Assembly (NCBI RefSeq): GCF_001011155.1
Contig: NZ_CP011479.1
Location: 2,684,501 to 2,748,500, forward strand
DNA: 64,000 nt
From: Hoeflea sp. IMCC20628
GTDB lineage: Bacteria; Pseudomonadota; Alphaproteobacteria; Rhizobiales; Rhizobiaceae
Reading direction: 5' to 3'
Position numbers and translations under genes: made by a program. Of the stretch, positions 45,333 to 54,811 are shown in pieces. The first letter of the stretch is position 1. Every line of letters begins with the position of its first letter. The notes under the pieces were generated by a model, which saw only the letters and a program-made list of their open reading frames with translations, was not told the DNA's origin and searched no databases.

Positions 45333-48272
45333 ATGCGCTGGCTCAAAAGCACAATCATCGGCACGGTTCTATCGGCGCTGACCGCAAGTGCGGCGTTGGC
45401 TGGAAGTTGCGCGGCCGAACGCGCCGAAGCGCTGGTGCCGACGGATCTGGCTCTGTGCAAGTCTCTGGCCGACGACATTCGCAATCCCAGCGGTTTCCCG
45501 CTTGATGTGTACGAGGACAAGTTCAACAGATTTGTGGGCGGCTATTGCCATCGCGACGCTGATTCGGGCTGGGAGCGCGACAAATTTGTGCGGGACACGG
45601 GCCCGTTTACCGCCGTGTTCAGTGAAGGCAGCTGGCAGGGCAGCTATCACGGCACACACACCCCGGTGGTGATCTGGTATTCGCCCGAAATGGTCGAATG
45701 GCTCGTCACCAATCGTGGGGCAACACCGCCCGCGCTGGATGCAACTCCGGAGGTGCCGAAGGGCGCCATCATGATCAAGGAAATGTTCCCCTCACCGGCT
45801 GCTGACTGTGCTGGCGTCGATCCCTTGCACCTCTTCCCCACCAGCGGCGCAGCCATAATGGTGCGCGACCCTGCGGCCTCGTTCGATGGCTGGTTCTGGG
45901 GCTGGTATGGCTTTGCGCCCGACAGCTGGGCGCCCGACTGGCCAGCCGGTGCCAGCAACTCCATCCCCAATATGGGCTTTGCCCAATACTGCATGAATTG
46001 CCATGCCTCGGCGGAAAACAATCTCACCTTCGCCACGCCCGACAATATCGAGGGCCAGCCGGGCCAGCCACGGGCCTATCTCAGCCAGAATTTCTTTACG
46101 GCCACCCCCGCGCCCGTGCACCACGAAACAGTACACACCCCCGATGGCGCCCTGCAGCTCACCAAACCCCACGACAAGGCCGACAGTGCGGTCATCAACG
46201 ACCTGCGGGCCTATACCCAGGCCCTGCCGTCGCCAGACACCAACCACGCCATGCCCTCGCAGACCTATGACAACACCTGGGTGGCCGCAGGCGGGCCGAC
46301 GGCCGCTGATACCTTTTTGACGTCCAGCCAATGCCTTGGCTGCCATGACGCGGGGAGCACTGGCCTGCAGTTCGACATGACCCAGCCCAATCCACATGGC
46401 GATGATCTGTCCAATCTGTCGCCTTACGCAACCTGGCGCACCTCGCCCATGGGCCTGGCCGGGCGCGACCCTTTCTTCTTTGCCCAGCTCGCCAGCGAGA
46501 TGCAGAGCTTTCATCCTGAATCCAAGGACCTGGTGCAGACCACCTGTCTGGGCTGCCACGGCATTGCCGGCGAACGGCAGTTCAATATCGACACCGTGGC
46601 CGCCGGCGACGCCTGCGCCCCCTTCCCCCGCACCGCGCTCGATACCCTGCCATGGACTGAAGCCGGCGATGGCCCGGATTTTGCCAAATATGGCATGCTG
46701 GGCCGCGATGGCATTACCTGCACCGCATGCCATCGCATCGCGCTGGGCGACCGTGCCACCGCGGCGCAGGCTGCCGCGCCTGAAAATGCCTGCGTCAGCG
46801 AGCGTCAGGAGCTTCTCAATCCCGGTGCCACCGGCTTTGCCCGCACCTTTACCGGCAGCTTCCTGGTAGGCCCGCCCGACAGCCTGATCGGGCCGTTCGA
46901 GGCACCGAAAACCAAACCCATGCAAAACGCCATGGGCATCAAGCCCGACCACCACGAGACCGTCACCAGTTCCGAGATTTGCGGCAGTTGCCACACGGTT
47001 CATCTGCCCGTCCTGAACAAGGGCAAGACGCTCGGTTACGTCTATGAGCAGACCACCTATCCCGAATGGGCCTTCAGTGCCTATCGCACCGGGGTCAGCC
47101 CTGATGGTCCGCTGCCGTCTGGACCGGGCGCCAACCCGACCTCGTGTCAGTCGTGCCATATGCCGAGCCGGGACGCAGATGGCGTGCCCTATAAGTCGAA
47201 GATCGCCAGTATTCAGGAGTTTTCCAACTTTCCGGCGGCCGATCATCCCTTGCCGCCCGAAGACATCGATCTGGCCGTGCGCGATGGCTTTGCCCAGCAC
47301 ACGCTGGTTGGCCTGAACATCTTCCTGATCGAGGTAGCCCAGCAGTTTTCCGATATTTTGGGCATTCCCACCAGCGACCCCATGCTGGGCAGCAAGGGGA
47401 CCGATCCCCTGCTGCGAACCGAACAGGCCATGGTCGACCAGGCGCGGCTGCATACCGCTGATCTGGCCATCTCCGATGTTGCCATCACGGATGACAAACT
47501 CAATGCCACCGTCACTGTGACCAACAAGGCCGGACACAAATTCCCATCCGGTGTTGGTTTCCGGCGGGCCTTTGTCGAGTTCTCCGTGCTTGATGCCAAG
47601 GGCGCTGTGCTCTGGCAGTCCGGACGTACAAATGCCGCCGGTGCTCTGGTGGATGCCGATGCCAAACCGCTGGATGGCGAGTATTGGTGGAAAGACGACT
47701 GCTCGGCGCGTCTTGCGCCCGAGAGCCGCCTGCACCAGCCCCACTTCGCCACTGTTACCAGCCAGTCACAGGCTCAGATTTATCAGGAACTGGTCTCCAC
47801 CCCCGGCAGTGACGCGGCGGTGTGTGGCCCGGCCAGCACGCCGAGCGGTCACCTGACCACCAGCTTCCTGTCGATCTGCAGCACCATCAAGGACAATCGC
47901 ATCCTCCCCGACGGGTATCTGCCGCTGGCTGAGCGCCAGACCATCGCCGCAGCATTCGGCGCTGGTAAGGACCTGGCCCTTGAGACGGGATCGTTCGCCG
48001 TCGACGGCGATCCAGCCTATGAGCAGGGCGGTTTTGACAGCGTGAGCTACGCCATTGATCGCGCCGAGTTCGAGGGCACCCCATCCAGCGTGCAGGCAAA
48101 GCTCTACTATCAGGCGACGCCGCCATTCTATCTGCAGGACCGGTTCTGTACTGCCAAAGGACCGGACACCGAGCGCCTCTACGACATGGTCGGACGCCTC
48201 AACCTTGACGACACTCCCGCGGCGGGCTGGAAGCTTCAGGTGGCCGGAACGGCAACAATGGCTGTGCAATAG
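45333..48272 (+). CDS. Exported hexaheme c-type cytochrome
   Basis: A 979-residue secreted protein with a signal peptide (LKSTIIGTVLSALTASAALA) and six CxxCH haem motifs at about residues 220 (CMNCH), 334 (CLGCH), 404 (CLGCH), 463 (CTACH), 550 (CGSCH) and 605 (CQSCH). An N-terminal 200 residues contain no haem. The C-terminal 350 residues (including NKAGHKFPSGVGFRRAF) resemble a beta-rich domain found in large multihaem cytochromes. ATG 45333 is chosen because AAGGA lies 8 bases upstream and the signal peptide begins there; the frame extends back to 45273. The redox partner and substrate are unknown. Confidence 0.85.
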   Translation: MRWLKSTIIGTVLSALTASAALAGSCAAERAEALVPTDLALCKSLADDIRNPSGFPLDVYEDKFNRFVGGYCHRDADSGWERDKFVRDTGPFTAVFSEGSWQGSYHGTHTPVVIWYSPEMVEWLVTNRGATPPALDATPEVPKGAIMIKEMFPSPAADCAGVDPLHLFPTSGAAIMVRDPAASFDGWFWGWYGFAPDSWAPDWPAGASNSIPNMGFAQYCMNCHASAENNLTFATPDNIEGQPGQPRAYLSQNFFTATPAPVHHETVHTPDGALQLTKPHDKADSAVINDLRAYTQALPSPDTNHAMPSQTYDNTWVAAGGPTAADTFLTSSQCLGCHDAGSTGLQFDMTQPNPHGDDLSNLSPYATWRTSPMGLAGRDPFFFAQLASEMQSFHPESKDLVQTTCLGCHGIAGERQFNIDTVAAGDACAPFPRTALDTLPWTEAGDGPDFAKYGMLGRDGITCTACHRIALGDRATAAQAAAPENACVSERQELLNPGATGFARTFTGSFLVGPPDSLIGPFEAPKTKPMQNAMGIKPDHHETVTSSEICGSCHTVHLPVLNKGKTLGYVYEQTTYPEWAFSAYRTGVSPDGPLPSGPGANPTSCQSCHMPSRDADGVPYKSKIASIQEFSNFPAADHPLPPEDIDLAVRDGFAQHTLVGLNIFLIEVAQQFSDILGIPTSDPMLGSKGTDPLLRTEQAMVDQARLHTADLAISDVAITDDKLNATVTVTNKAGHKFPSGVGFRRAFVEFSVLDAKGAVLWQSGRTNAAGALVDADAKPLDGEYWWKDDCSARLAPESRLHQPHFATVTSQSQAQIYQELVSTPGSDAAVCGPASTPSGHLTTSFLSICSTIKDNRILPDGYLPLAERQTIAAAFGAGKDLALETGSFAVDGDPAYEQGGFDSVSYAIDRAEFEGTPSSVQAKLYYQATPPFYLQDRFCTAKGPDTERLYDMVGRLNLDDTPAAGWKLQVAGTATMAVQ

Positions 48273-48596
48273 CGCGGGGCCATTGTCCCGCGCATGAAGC
48301 GGCCATTGAGACCCGATTACCCCATCCCGGGCCGCGTTTGCATGTAACAATAGCGCAATTCTGCGATGACCTTTGCGATCGCTCGAACAGGGGCGGCCGC
48401 ATCGTCAATTGCCGCTCAGGCATCGATATGTTCACAAACCCCATCGCAGCGATCGGCGAACACCTCCGGCGCCTGTTCGTTCAGCGAGCGGTCTAAAGAT
48501 CATTTTAAGGTCTGACTGGCAGTTTCAACGCGCCCGCCCTGGCGACTGCCGCCATGGCTGTCGGGCTTGTCGAACACCTGAAAGGCACTGAACACG
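48273..48596 (+). other. Intergenic region, nothing identified
   Basis: 324 bases between the cytochrome and the MFS gene, same direction. A 22-codon frame beginning at ATG 48428 (MFTNPIAAIGEHLRRLFVQR...) lacks a convincing binding site. No terminator or repeat of note. Confidence 0.45.
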
Positions 48597-50012
48597 ATGA
48601 CCAAGGCCTCCCTCCCCCTGCTGCTGGTTCTGGTCCTGTTCGGCAACGGGTTGCGATCCGTGGTCACGTCGACCGTGTTTGTTTCCGAGGGGGCTTTTTC
48701 CAGCTTTTTGGGGATTTCGGTCACGCAAACCTCGGCGGTCATCGAGCTGTTGCTCGGCGCCGTTCTGGTGGCACTGCTGATCGCCCCACGACTGATCGCA
48801 CGATTTCAACCGCGGCAGCTCGCAGGCGTCATGTGCCTTGTTGCGGGCATGGCCAGTCTGGGACTGGCGCTGGTATTCTGGCTGTCGCCGCCGCTGGCCA
48901 TGCGCGAGGCCAGTGTGTTTGTGTTGTTTCCATTGCTGGGCTTTTCATTGGCCACCTTGGCGCCGGTGGCGCAACTCATGACCGGCTGGGGCAGCGAAAA
49001 ACATACCAAGCTGTTGACCGGCGCATGGGCCGTTGCCATGCCGTTGGCCTTTCTGGTGACCCCCCAACTGATCCGTGCCATCGCCCCGCACTATGGGCTG
49101 GAAGTTTTCTTCACCGGTTTTGCTTCGGTGGTTTTTCTGCTGATTGCCGGACTTCTCCTGGTCAAGCCGCCGGCCGCCAGTGTTGCCGACATGGGCGATC
49201 AACAGCAACGCGCCGCTGTCGGCGGGAGCCTGCTCCCCGTGCTGGCGGCGCTGGTCAGCTTCGAGGTCGCAACCATGCTCGTAACGCTGACGGGTATCAC
49301 ATCGCTCTACACCCTCCTGGCGGCAGCGGTGTTCGTTCTGGCGCTGGGTTATTTTCTCGTGACCATGCGCCGTCAGAAGTCGGTGGCCGCCGGCTCAAGC
49401 CAGGCTCCGGACGTCGAGGTGCTTGGCATCTTTGCCTTCATGTTTCTGGTCAACATCGCCACAAACGGATTTTATGACACCGCCTATCTGTTCGAGCACC
49501 TGAAGTCCGACACGCTGATTACCAACCGGGCAACGCTGAGCGCGCTGACCCAGGTCGCAGCAGCCATGGGCACAACCACCATTCTGGCCCGTTACGATCT
49601 GCAACGCCCGCTGATGCTCATCGGCGCGATCATCACGGCGATCGGCCTGGGCTCATTCCTGCTCTATGAACCCCTTCCCTCTGCCGAAGTGTTTATCGGC
49701 TCCAAAATGGTCTCCAGTTTTGGCGCGGGGATGCTGATAACCGCGGCGATATTTGCGTGCTCCAACAGCGCCTCCAAGAGCAGCGCACTGACGTTTTTTA
49801 TCGCCTTTGTCATTGTAATCGGCACAGAAGTGGGCCTGGAGGGCTTCGAGATCATGACGTCCATAATGCGATTGATCGGCGTGCCCTCGGGCCAGATCTA
49901 TTCGACCATTTTTCTGATGCAGTGCCTGCTCGTCCTGGTTGCCATCCCCTTCATCTTCATGCGCTCCGCAGCCCGCCAGCGGCCAAGCATGAAACAGGAG
50001 AGCGTTGCCTGA
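48597..50012 (+). CDS. MFS transporter
   Basis: A 471-residue hydrophobic protein with 12 to 14 membrane helices, beginning LPLLLVLVLFGNGLRSVVTS and with a long run of alternating hydrophobic segments to IFLMQCLLVLVAIPFIFMRS. It is of the major facilitator type by topology and length, but no substrate-specific signature is clear. A short loop with basic residues (RRQKSVAAGSSQ) divides the halves. The nearest purine-rich site is AAAGG, some 11 bases before the ATG. Confidence 0.75.
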   Translation: MTKASLPLLLVLVLFGNGLRSVVTSTVFVSEGAFSSFLGISVTQTSAVIELLLGAVLVALLIAPRLIARFQPRQLAGVMCLVAGMASLGLALVFWLSPPLAMREASVFVLFPLLGFSLATLAPVAQLMTGWGSEKHTKLLTGAWAVAMPLAFLVTPQLIRAIAPHYGLEVFFTGFASVVFLLIAGLLLVKPPAASVADMGDQQQRAAVGGSLLPVLAALVSFEVATMLVTLTGITSLYTLLAAAVFVLALGYFLVTMRRQKSVAAGSSQAPDVEVLGIFAFMFLVNIATNGFYDTAYLFEHLKSDTLITNRATLSALTQVAAAMGTTTILARYDLQRPLMLIGAIITAIGLGSFLLYEPLPSAEVFIGSKMVSSFGAGMLITAAIFACSNSASKSSALTFFIAFVIVIGTEVGLEGFEIMTSIMRLIGVPSGQIYSTIFLMQCLLVLVAIPFIFMRSAARQRPSMKQESVA

Positions 50013-50047
50013 GCAGCAAAGACAAGCCAGTCCGGGCACCAATGCCA

Positions 50048-50737
50048 TCAAAAACCCACCAAAACCCCGGACGCATCGCGGTAGGCTTGAAACGTCAGCG
50101 ATGACAGCATCACACCGGCAAAGGTTTTGGCCAGTTCGTCGGGACCGGCAAGGCCCATTTCATCCCGCATCGTCTGTTGCACAAAAATGACGACGTCGGT
50201 TTGGTTCGGCGCGATCACACCGACTATGCGCGCGGCCACGGGACCCTGTTCTGGATGAGTAAACAGCGACACGAACTCGACGGCCGGATGGCCGGCAATT
50301 TTCGTAATGCGTCCGCCCAAAATCTTGGCCGTAGGCGGCGGTGTCAGCGACGGGTAGACCTGTTCATCGATCAGCGCAAACAGCCTTTTCAGGCGCTCAT
50401 CTGCTGTTTCAGCGTCGACTTTCCCCACTAAGATCGTGACATATTCCAGCAACGTCTTGTCGAGAGATAGAAACTGCATTTCGCCCAGGTTTCCCGTCTG
50501 TTTCGGGAATCGCGTGCGGGTGAGCAACTTGCCCTTTGAAAACGGCACGCCCATTGTGAAATGAACCGGCACCACGCGTTCTTTGGAAACCTCGAATTCG
50601 GCATTTATCTTCATCTGCACTTTTACCGACTGGCCAATGACTGCGCGCCAGTCATAGTCTGGTGCCGTGTCTTGAGCGGTGGCCATAGTTCCAAGCGGCA
50701 GCGCCAACACGATGGCCAATGCAATCTTACGCAACAT
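50048..50737 (-). CDS. Exported protein of unknown function
   Basis: A 229-residue protein with a signal peptide (LRKIALAIVLALPLGTMATA, cleavage before QDTAP). The mature part (about 205 residues) has no cysteines and no motif I recognise; it is rich in beta-type hydrophobic alternation (EFVSLFTHPEQGPVAARIVG). ATG 50737 is used (GAGAGGAT at 8 bases) rather than TTG 50740. Convergent with the MFS gene. Conserved partners not evident. Confidence 0.65.
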   Translation of the reverse strand: MLRKIALAIVLALPLGTMATAQDTAPDYDWRAVIGQSVKVQMKINAEFEVSKERVVPVHFTMGVPFSKGKLLTRTRFPKQTGNLGEMQFLSLDKTLLEYVTILVGKVDAETADERLKRLFALIDEQVYPSLTPPPTAKILGGRITKIAGHPAVEFVSLFTHPEQGPVAARIVGVIAPNQTDVVIFVQQTMRDEMGLAGPDELAKTFAGVMLSSLTFQAYRDASGVLVGF

Positions 50738-50949
50738 CAATAAATCCTCTCAATTCGCTAACTGTCAGCCAGCCGTCGATCGTCGATGGGGGGATTTCGC
50801 GCGGTCATCCGGGACTGCGGTTGGAAGGGGGTGTTTGTCCACCAATGAGTGCGCCAAGAACTGCCCGCAGTGAACGGACGACAGGGACTCAGCAAGGCCT
50901 GGGCGGCAGAGCTCGAAGCCCCGCTCAACCCTTGCCGGTCAGAGTTGGC

Positions 50950-51291
50950 TCAATAGGGGGAGCGGCAAAGCCGCCGTCCGCCATGGTAAGGCTGGTAGGT
51001 GTTGTCATATTCCCGGTAGGACCGGTACCTGTTGTAGCAGTAGTTCACATGACGGCGGCTCATGTGACGCGGCTTGTGGCCGTTATAATGGCGCGGGACA
51101 TGCCGCTTCTTGCGGTAAACCCGGTAGCCGTGTTTCCGGTGTTTCTTCTTCACCTCGATGACATCCGCGCGTTGGGCGGCGGGCTGTTCGATCGCCGTGA
51201 CGAACGGCATGGTCGGCAAGGCAGCGGCCGGCATCAGCCCGGAAAGAACGAAAGCAGCTGACAGCAAGGTTTTGATGGCGATATTTGACAT
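50950..51291 (-). CDS. BA14K-like exported protein
   Basis: A 113-residue protein with a signal peptide ([10 protein letters not shown] at the cleavage region) and a basic, His/Tyr/Arg-rich mature part ending [20 protein letters not shown] then [13 protein letters not shown], the end pattern of the BA14K family (two cysteines around a YRSYD-like segment). Brucella BA14K is a lectin-like immunogen. GAGGAG lies about 10 bases before the ATG. Single gene. Confidence 0.75.
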   Translation of the reverse strand: MSNIAIKTLLSAAFVLSGLMPAAALPTMPFVTAIEQPAAQRADVIEVKKKHRKHGYRVYRKKRHVPRHYNGHKPRHMSRRHVNYCYNRYRSYREYDNTYQPYHGGRRLCRSPY

Positions 51292-51424
51292 GATTTAATA
51301 CTCCTCTTTTTCAAAAATTTCTGTTCGGTTGCGAGGCCCACAGGATACCCCCCAGTGACGGGCCTAGATTATTGTTCTGATGGGGAGATTCAGACGCTCT
51401 AGACTTAATTCGTCTCCCCTTTTT

Positions 51425-51799
51425 TCACGAGGCCAGCCTGAATGAGTGAGGTGCAGTGTCTCGCTGAATTTCGAGACAGGGCTCAGGCTGTTCATCGTGG
51501 AAAGGCCTGGGGCCAACCGTTTCGTCTCGCTTGCTCGAAAACTGCCGTCCCAATCCCACCAATCCAAAGGTGATAAAGCCCACCTGAATGATGAATGCCC
51601 CAAGGTTGAACGCGCCAACAAGGCTGATTAACACCAGAATGGCTGCTATAACTTTGCTTGCGGAATAGAGTGGTCCATTGCCACAGGTCCGCCCTGACTG
51701 AACGAGCGCAAAACCGCTGATGTAAATGATGGATCCAACAACCCCGCTCGCACTGAGCAGGTCGGGATAGGCGCGCATGGTGTCGAATAAGTCCGACAT
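51425..51799 (-). CDS. CBU_0592-like small membrane protein
   Basis: A 124-residue protein with three membrane helices (ASGVVGSIIYISGFALVQSG, SKVIAAILVLISLVGAFNLG, IIQVGFITFGLVGLGRQF) matching the CBU_0592 family of unknown function. The C-terminal 35 residues are hydrophilic and extra. GGAG lies 7 bases before the ATG at 51799; a longer reading to 51952 is unlikely. Confidence 0.72.
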   Translation of the reverse strand: MSDLFDTMRAYPDLLSASGVVGSIIYISGFALVQSGRTCGNGPLYSASKVIAAILVLISLVGAFNLGAFIIQVGFITFGLVGLGRQFSSKRDETVGPRPFHDEQPEPCLEIQRDTAPHSFRLAS

Positions 51800-51955
51800 G
51801 GTGACACTCCAAAACAGAAAGCCTTCAACGCATGAAAAGTTGCGAGGCTGGCCTACTCCCGAAATTAAAAAAATCGAATATTCAGGGTACGAGGCGGTAT
51901 AATCCAGTCCTAGGTGATGGCTATGCCTTGCAATATCCCCAGTTGGGGACAATCG

Positions 51956-53707
51956 CTAACTATCGGGAATTATATACTTGGGGATTACATAGGTGTCCTC
52001 CCCGACACTCACGTCACTTCCGACGGCACGCGCCAGAAGCCAAGGCCACCCGGTCAGATGATGATAATGACCATGCTCAGGCAATTCGGTCAGAATGCCA
52101 TTGGGAAGGCGGCTCACCATCAGCGCCGCTCCGGCCAGCGGCGCCACGTTGTCGAGCGCGCCATGATAGATTTCCACGGGCACCGTGATATTGGCCACGT
52201 CGAAATCCCAACCCTGGGCATTGAGCACATTTTCCTCGACCATGCCCGACATCCCCGCAGCAGTACGTTCGGCGAGCATCTCGGCCATTCGTGACCTGAT
52301 AAACGGGTTTGACAGGGCGGCCACATCATAAGCACTTTTGGTTTTACTGATGTAGCGGTCAAAATAACGATCGACGTTCTGCATGATTGACCGGATCAGA
52401 AAGGGCAGCATCTGCCGCAACATCGCCGGCCATTTCCGGCCCAGCACACCCGACATCTGATAAAACAGGTCCAGGTCGCGCCAATTGGGCGGAAGGTATT
52501 CAGGATATGGCGCCGCCGACAGAACCACACGGTCGATACGGGCCTGCATTTCATGTGCAACGGCCATGGCAGAGCCCGCACCAAATGACACGGCAAAGAC
52601 GGTAAACCGATCCACCTCGAGGTGATCGAGCAATTCCACCACATCGCCGCTGAAATCGCGCAAGCTCGTCATTGTCTTGGGGCTGGACCTGAATCCACCC
52701 GGGCGACACGGGGTGATCAGGCGGATGTTGTATTTTTCGAGATGGGTCAGCACGCCAGCAGGGTTGCCGACAATATCGACCGTAATCCCTGCCAGGGCAT
52801 CGAAATGCACCACCGGCCTGCCGGTTTTAGGGCCAAGGATGAAATATTCCAGGATGCGCCCGTCTTTGAGTTGCATAAGCCTGCGCACCCTGTGCTGTTC
52901 TTCTTCCAGGGTGCGGCGTTTACGCAGCACGCTCAGCGGGCCTTTGTGCAAATTCTGGATCAGGTCGACCTGTGATCGGCTGCCGGTCTTGTTGTAAATC
53001 CGCTTCAGATATGTGCGCGCGCTCTCATAGGACAATTCAATTTCGGCGGCGGCCTGCTTAAGGTCGCTTTTCTGGGTGATCGCGGCGAGCAGGTCAGTCT
53101 CCCGTTTGGTCAGGCCGTGTTCGGCGGCAAAGGCCCGTATGCCATCGTTTTCGCCCACATTTGTAACCAGCAAAACAGCCGCAGCCTTGGGTGGGAAACC
53201 CATGCGGACGGCCTCGCGGCGGGGCAACATCAGCAGGTTAGCCGCGCCTTTGGTCGGCAGGGCCAAGGCGCTGGGTTCGTCGGTACGGTTGATTTGACTG
53301 ACCCACTGTTTCATCGATTGTTCGGTTTCGGTGAGCGGACAGCGCAACAATGGTGTCGTCGTTTTGTCAAAAAGCCGCGCAATCTTCGGCTGAGCCATCA
53401 TCGCGCTGTTTTTCATAATCGTCTCGCCTTGTTCGTTGATCAGGGCAAGCCCGAACGAAAAGGTATTGAGGACCGCACGGTGCTGCCCTTCCCGTTCCTG
53501 CAAGTCCACAATGCGTTCGGAAATACTGAACGCGCGCAGAAAATGCTGCGCCATGTTGAAGATTGAGGATTGCTGTTCTGATGCAGGCAGAGTTTCGCGT
53601 GCGCTTTCGAGCTGCTCAGCAAGTGTGAGCACCAATTCCGGCCAAAGTGAATTGTCCAGAGAAGCTTCATAAACCAGATGAATAAGTTGCTCGGAGTGGT
53701 CGGGCAT
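51956..53707 (-). CDS. LuxR-type HTH fused to an alpha/beta hydrolase
   Basis: A 583-residue two-part protein. The N-terminal 190 residues are PAS-like with a helical start (LIHLVYEASLDNSLWPELVL) often seen in LuxR-type regulators. A GerE/LuxR helix-turn-helix follows at 199-254 (LTKRETDLLAAITQKSDLKQ, YESARTYLKRIYNKTGSRSQ). Then comes an alpha/beta hydrolase fold: nucleophile S374 in FAVSFGAGS (the first Gly of GxSxG is replaced by Ala), D519 in YHGALDN and H545 or H547 in PEHGHYHH. All three catalytic residues seem present. ATG at 53707 is preceded only by a weak GAGA. A regulator with a built-in hydrolase is unusual. Confidence 0.82.
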   Translation of the reverse strand: MPDHSEQLIHLVYEASLDNSLWPELVLTLAEQLESARETLPASEQQSSIFNMAQHFLRAFSISERIVDLQEREGQHRAVLNTFSFGLALINEQGETIMKNSAMMAQPKIARLFDKTTTPLLRCPLTETEQSMKQWVSQINRTDEPSALALPTKGAANLLMLPRREAVRMGFPPKAAAVLLVTNVGENDGIRAFAAEHGLTKRETDLLAAITQKSDLKQAAAEIELSYESARTYLKRIYNKTGSRSQVDLIQNLHKGPLSVLRKRRTLEEEQHRVRRLMQLKDGRILEYFILGPKTGRPVVHFDALAGITVDIVGNPAGVLTHLEKYNIRLITPCRPGGFRSSPKTMTSLRDFSGDVVELLDHLEVDRFTVFAVSFGAGSAMAVAHEMQARIDRVVLSAAPYPEYLPPNWRDLDLFYQMSGVLGRKWPAMLRQMLPFLIRSIMQNVDRYFDRYISKTKSAYDVAALSNPFIRSRMAEMLAERTAAGMSGMVEENVLNAQGWDFDVANITVPVEIYHGALDNVAPLAGAALMVSRLPNGILTELPEHGHYHHLTGWPWLLARAVGSDVSVGEDTYVIPKYIIPDS

Positions 53708-54002
53708 TTCAAAAATCTCGTTAAGTGCAAGAACATATAGCTTTACACTGAACCTTACTACAGTTTTGCCAGTGCCCCGGTGTCGCCTCTGTGTTCTACA
53801 TGGACTGGCAGATGTGGCGCGAAACCGGGGCGCTGGTGCCGCTCCGCGCACGGCGATTTCAGCGGCGGCGCCAAAGTGGCACCTGGCCTGAAACCGGAAC
53901 CTTTTTGACGCTGCCCCGTTGCCTGACAGAGACCGCGCGCCTATGTTCGGGCGACGTTGCGGAATTATCCCGCCGCTCATCCAATTCAAGAGGAGAATTC
54001 TC

Positions 54003-54605
54003 ATGGCCCTCGAACTGCCAAAACTGCCCTATGACTACGACGCGCTTGCGCCTTACATGTCGCGCGAGACGCTGGAATTTCACCACGACAAGCATCATCA
54101 GGCCTATGTCACCAACGGCAACAAGGCGCTCGAAGGCTCTCCGCTTGAAGGCAAGTCGCTCGAAGAGATCTGCAAGGCGGCCTATGCCGAGAAGAATGCA
54201 CCGCTGATCAACAATGTCGGCCAGCACTACAACCACCTGCATTTCTGGAACTGGATGAAGAAGGGCGGCGGCGGAACATCGCTTCCCGGCGCGCTGGCCA
54301 AGGCAGTCGAGTCCGATCTCGGCGGCTATGACAAGTTCCGCGCTGATTTCATCAATGCCGGTACGACCCAGTTCGGCTCGGGCTGGGCATGGCTTGCGGT
54401 CAAGGACGGCAAGCTTGCGGTGATGAAGACCGCCAATGGCGAAAATCCGCTGATGCATGGCGCTTCGCCGATTCTGGGCTGCGACGTGTGGGAGCACAGC
54501 TACTACATCGATTACCGCAACGCGCGTCCGAAATATCTCGAAGCCTTCGTCGACAACATGATCAATTGGGATTATGTGGCTGAAATGTACGAAGCCGCCC
54601 GCTGA
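54003..54605 (+). CDS. sodB: Iron-type superoxide dismutase
   Basis: Converts superoxide to peroxide and oxygen. The 200 residues have metal ligands H27, H78, D161 and H165 (FHHDKHH, GQHYNHLHFW, DVWEHSYY). The Gln74 in GQHYNH is at the position that marks Fe-type enzymes, and GTTQFGSGWAWL is typical. AGAGGAG lies before the ATG at 54003; an upstream ATG at 53919 has no support. Terminated by a strong hairpin; cytochrome genes follow. Confidence 0.95.
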   Translation: MALELPKLPYDYDALAPYMSRETLEFHHDKHHQAYVTNGNKALEGSPLEGKSLEEICKAAYAEKNAPLINNVGQHYNHLHFWNWMKKGGGGTSLPGALAKAVESDLGGYDKFRADFINAGTTQFGSGWAWLAVKDGKLAVMKTANGENPLMHGASPILGCDVWEHSYYIDYRNARPKYLEAFVDNMINWDYVAEMYEAAR

Positions 54606-54630
54606 GGGTCAGACAAGACAGAAATCGGAA

Positions 54631-54662
54631 AAACCCGGCGTTATTCATCGCCGGGTTTTTTA
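54631..54662 (+). terminator. sodB terminator
   Basis: ACCCGGCG (54633-54640) pairs with CGCCGGGT, 8-base loop, followed by six T (54656-54661). Confidence 0.88.
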
Positions 54663-54811
54663 TTGCCAGCGGCCGGCACTGGCTGCAGCCGAGCGCTGGC
54701 CGGGTGCGCCAAATGATAACGCTGTGTTCACAATCTTGTTACTTCCCAGACATCACCAGCGTGCAATCATGTCGCAGGGGAAATTGTTCATTGATCAACA
54801 GGAGAGACCTC

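Noticed and set aside
53708-54004. Upstream 99 codons of the HTH-hydrolase frame
   Set aside because: They overlap the sodB start region on the other strand, have composition unlike the rest, and the family-like N terminus begins at 53707.
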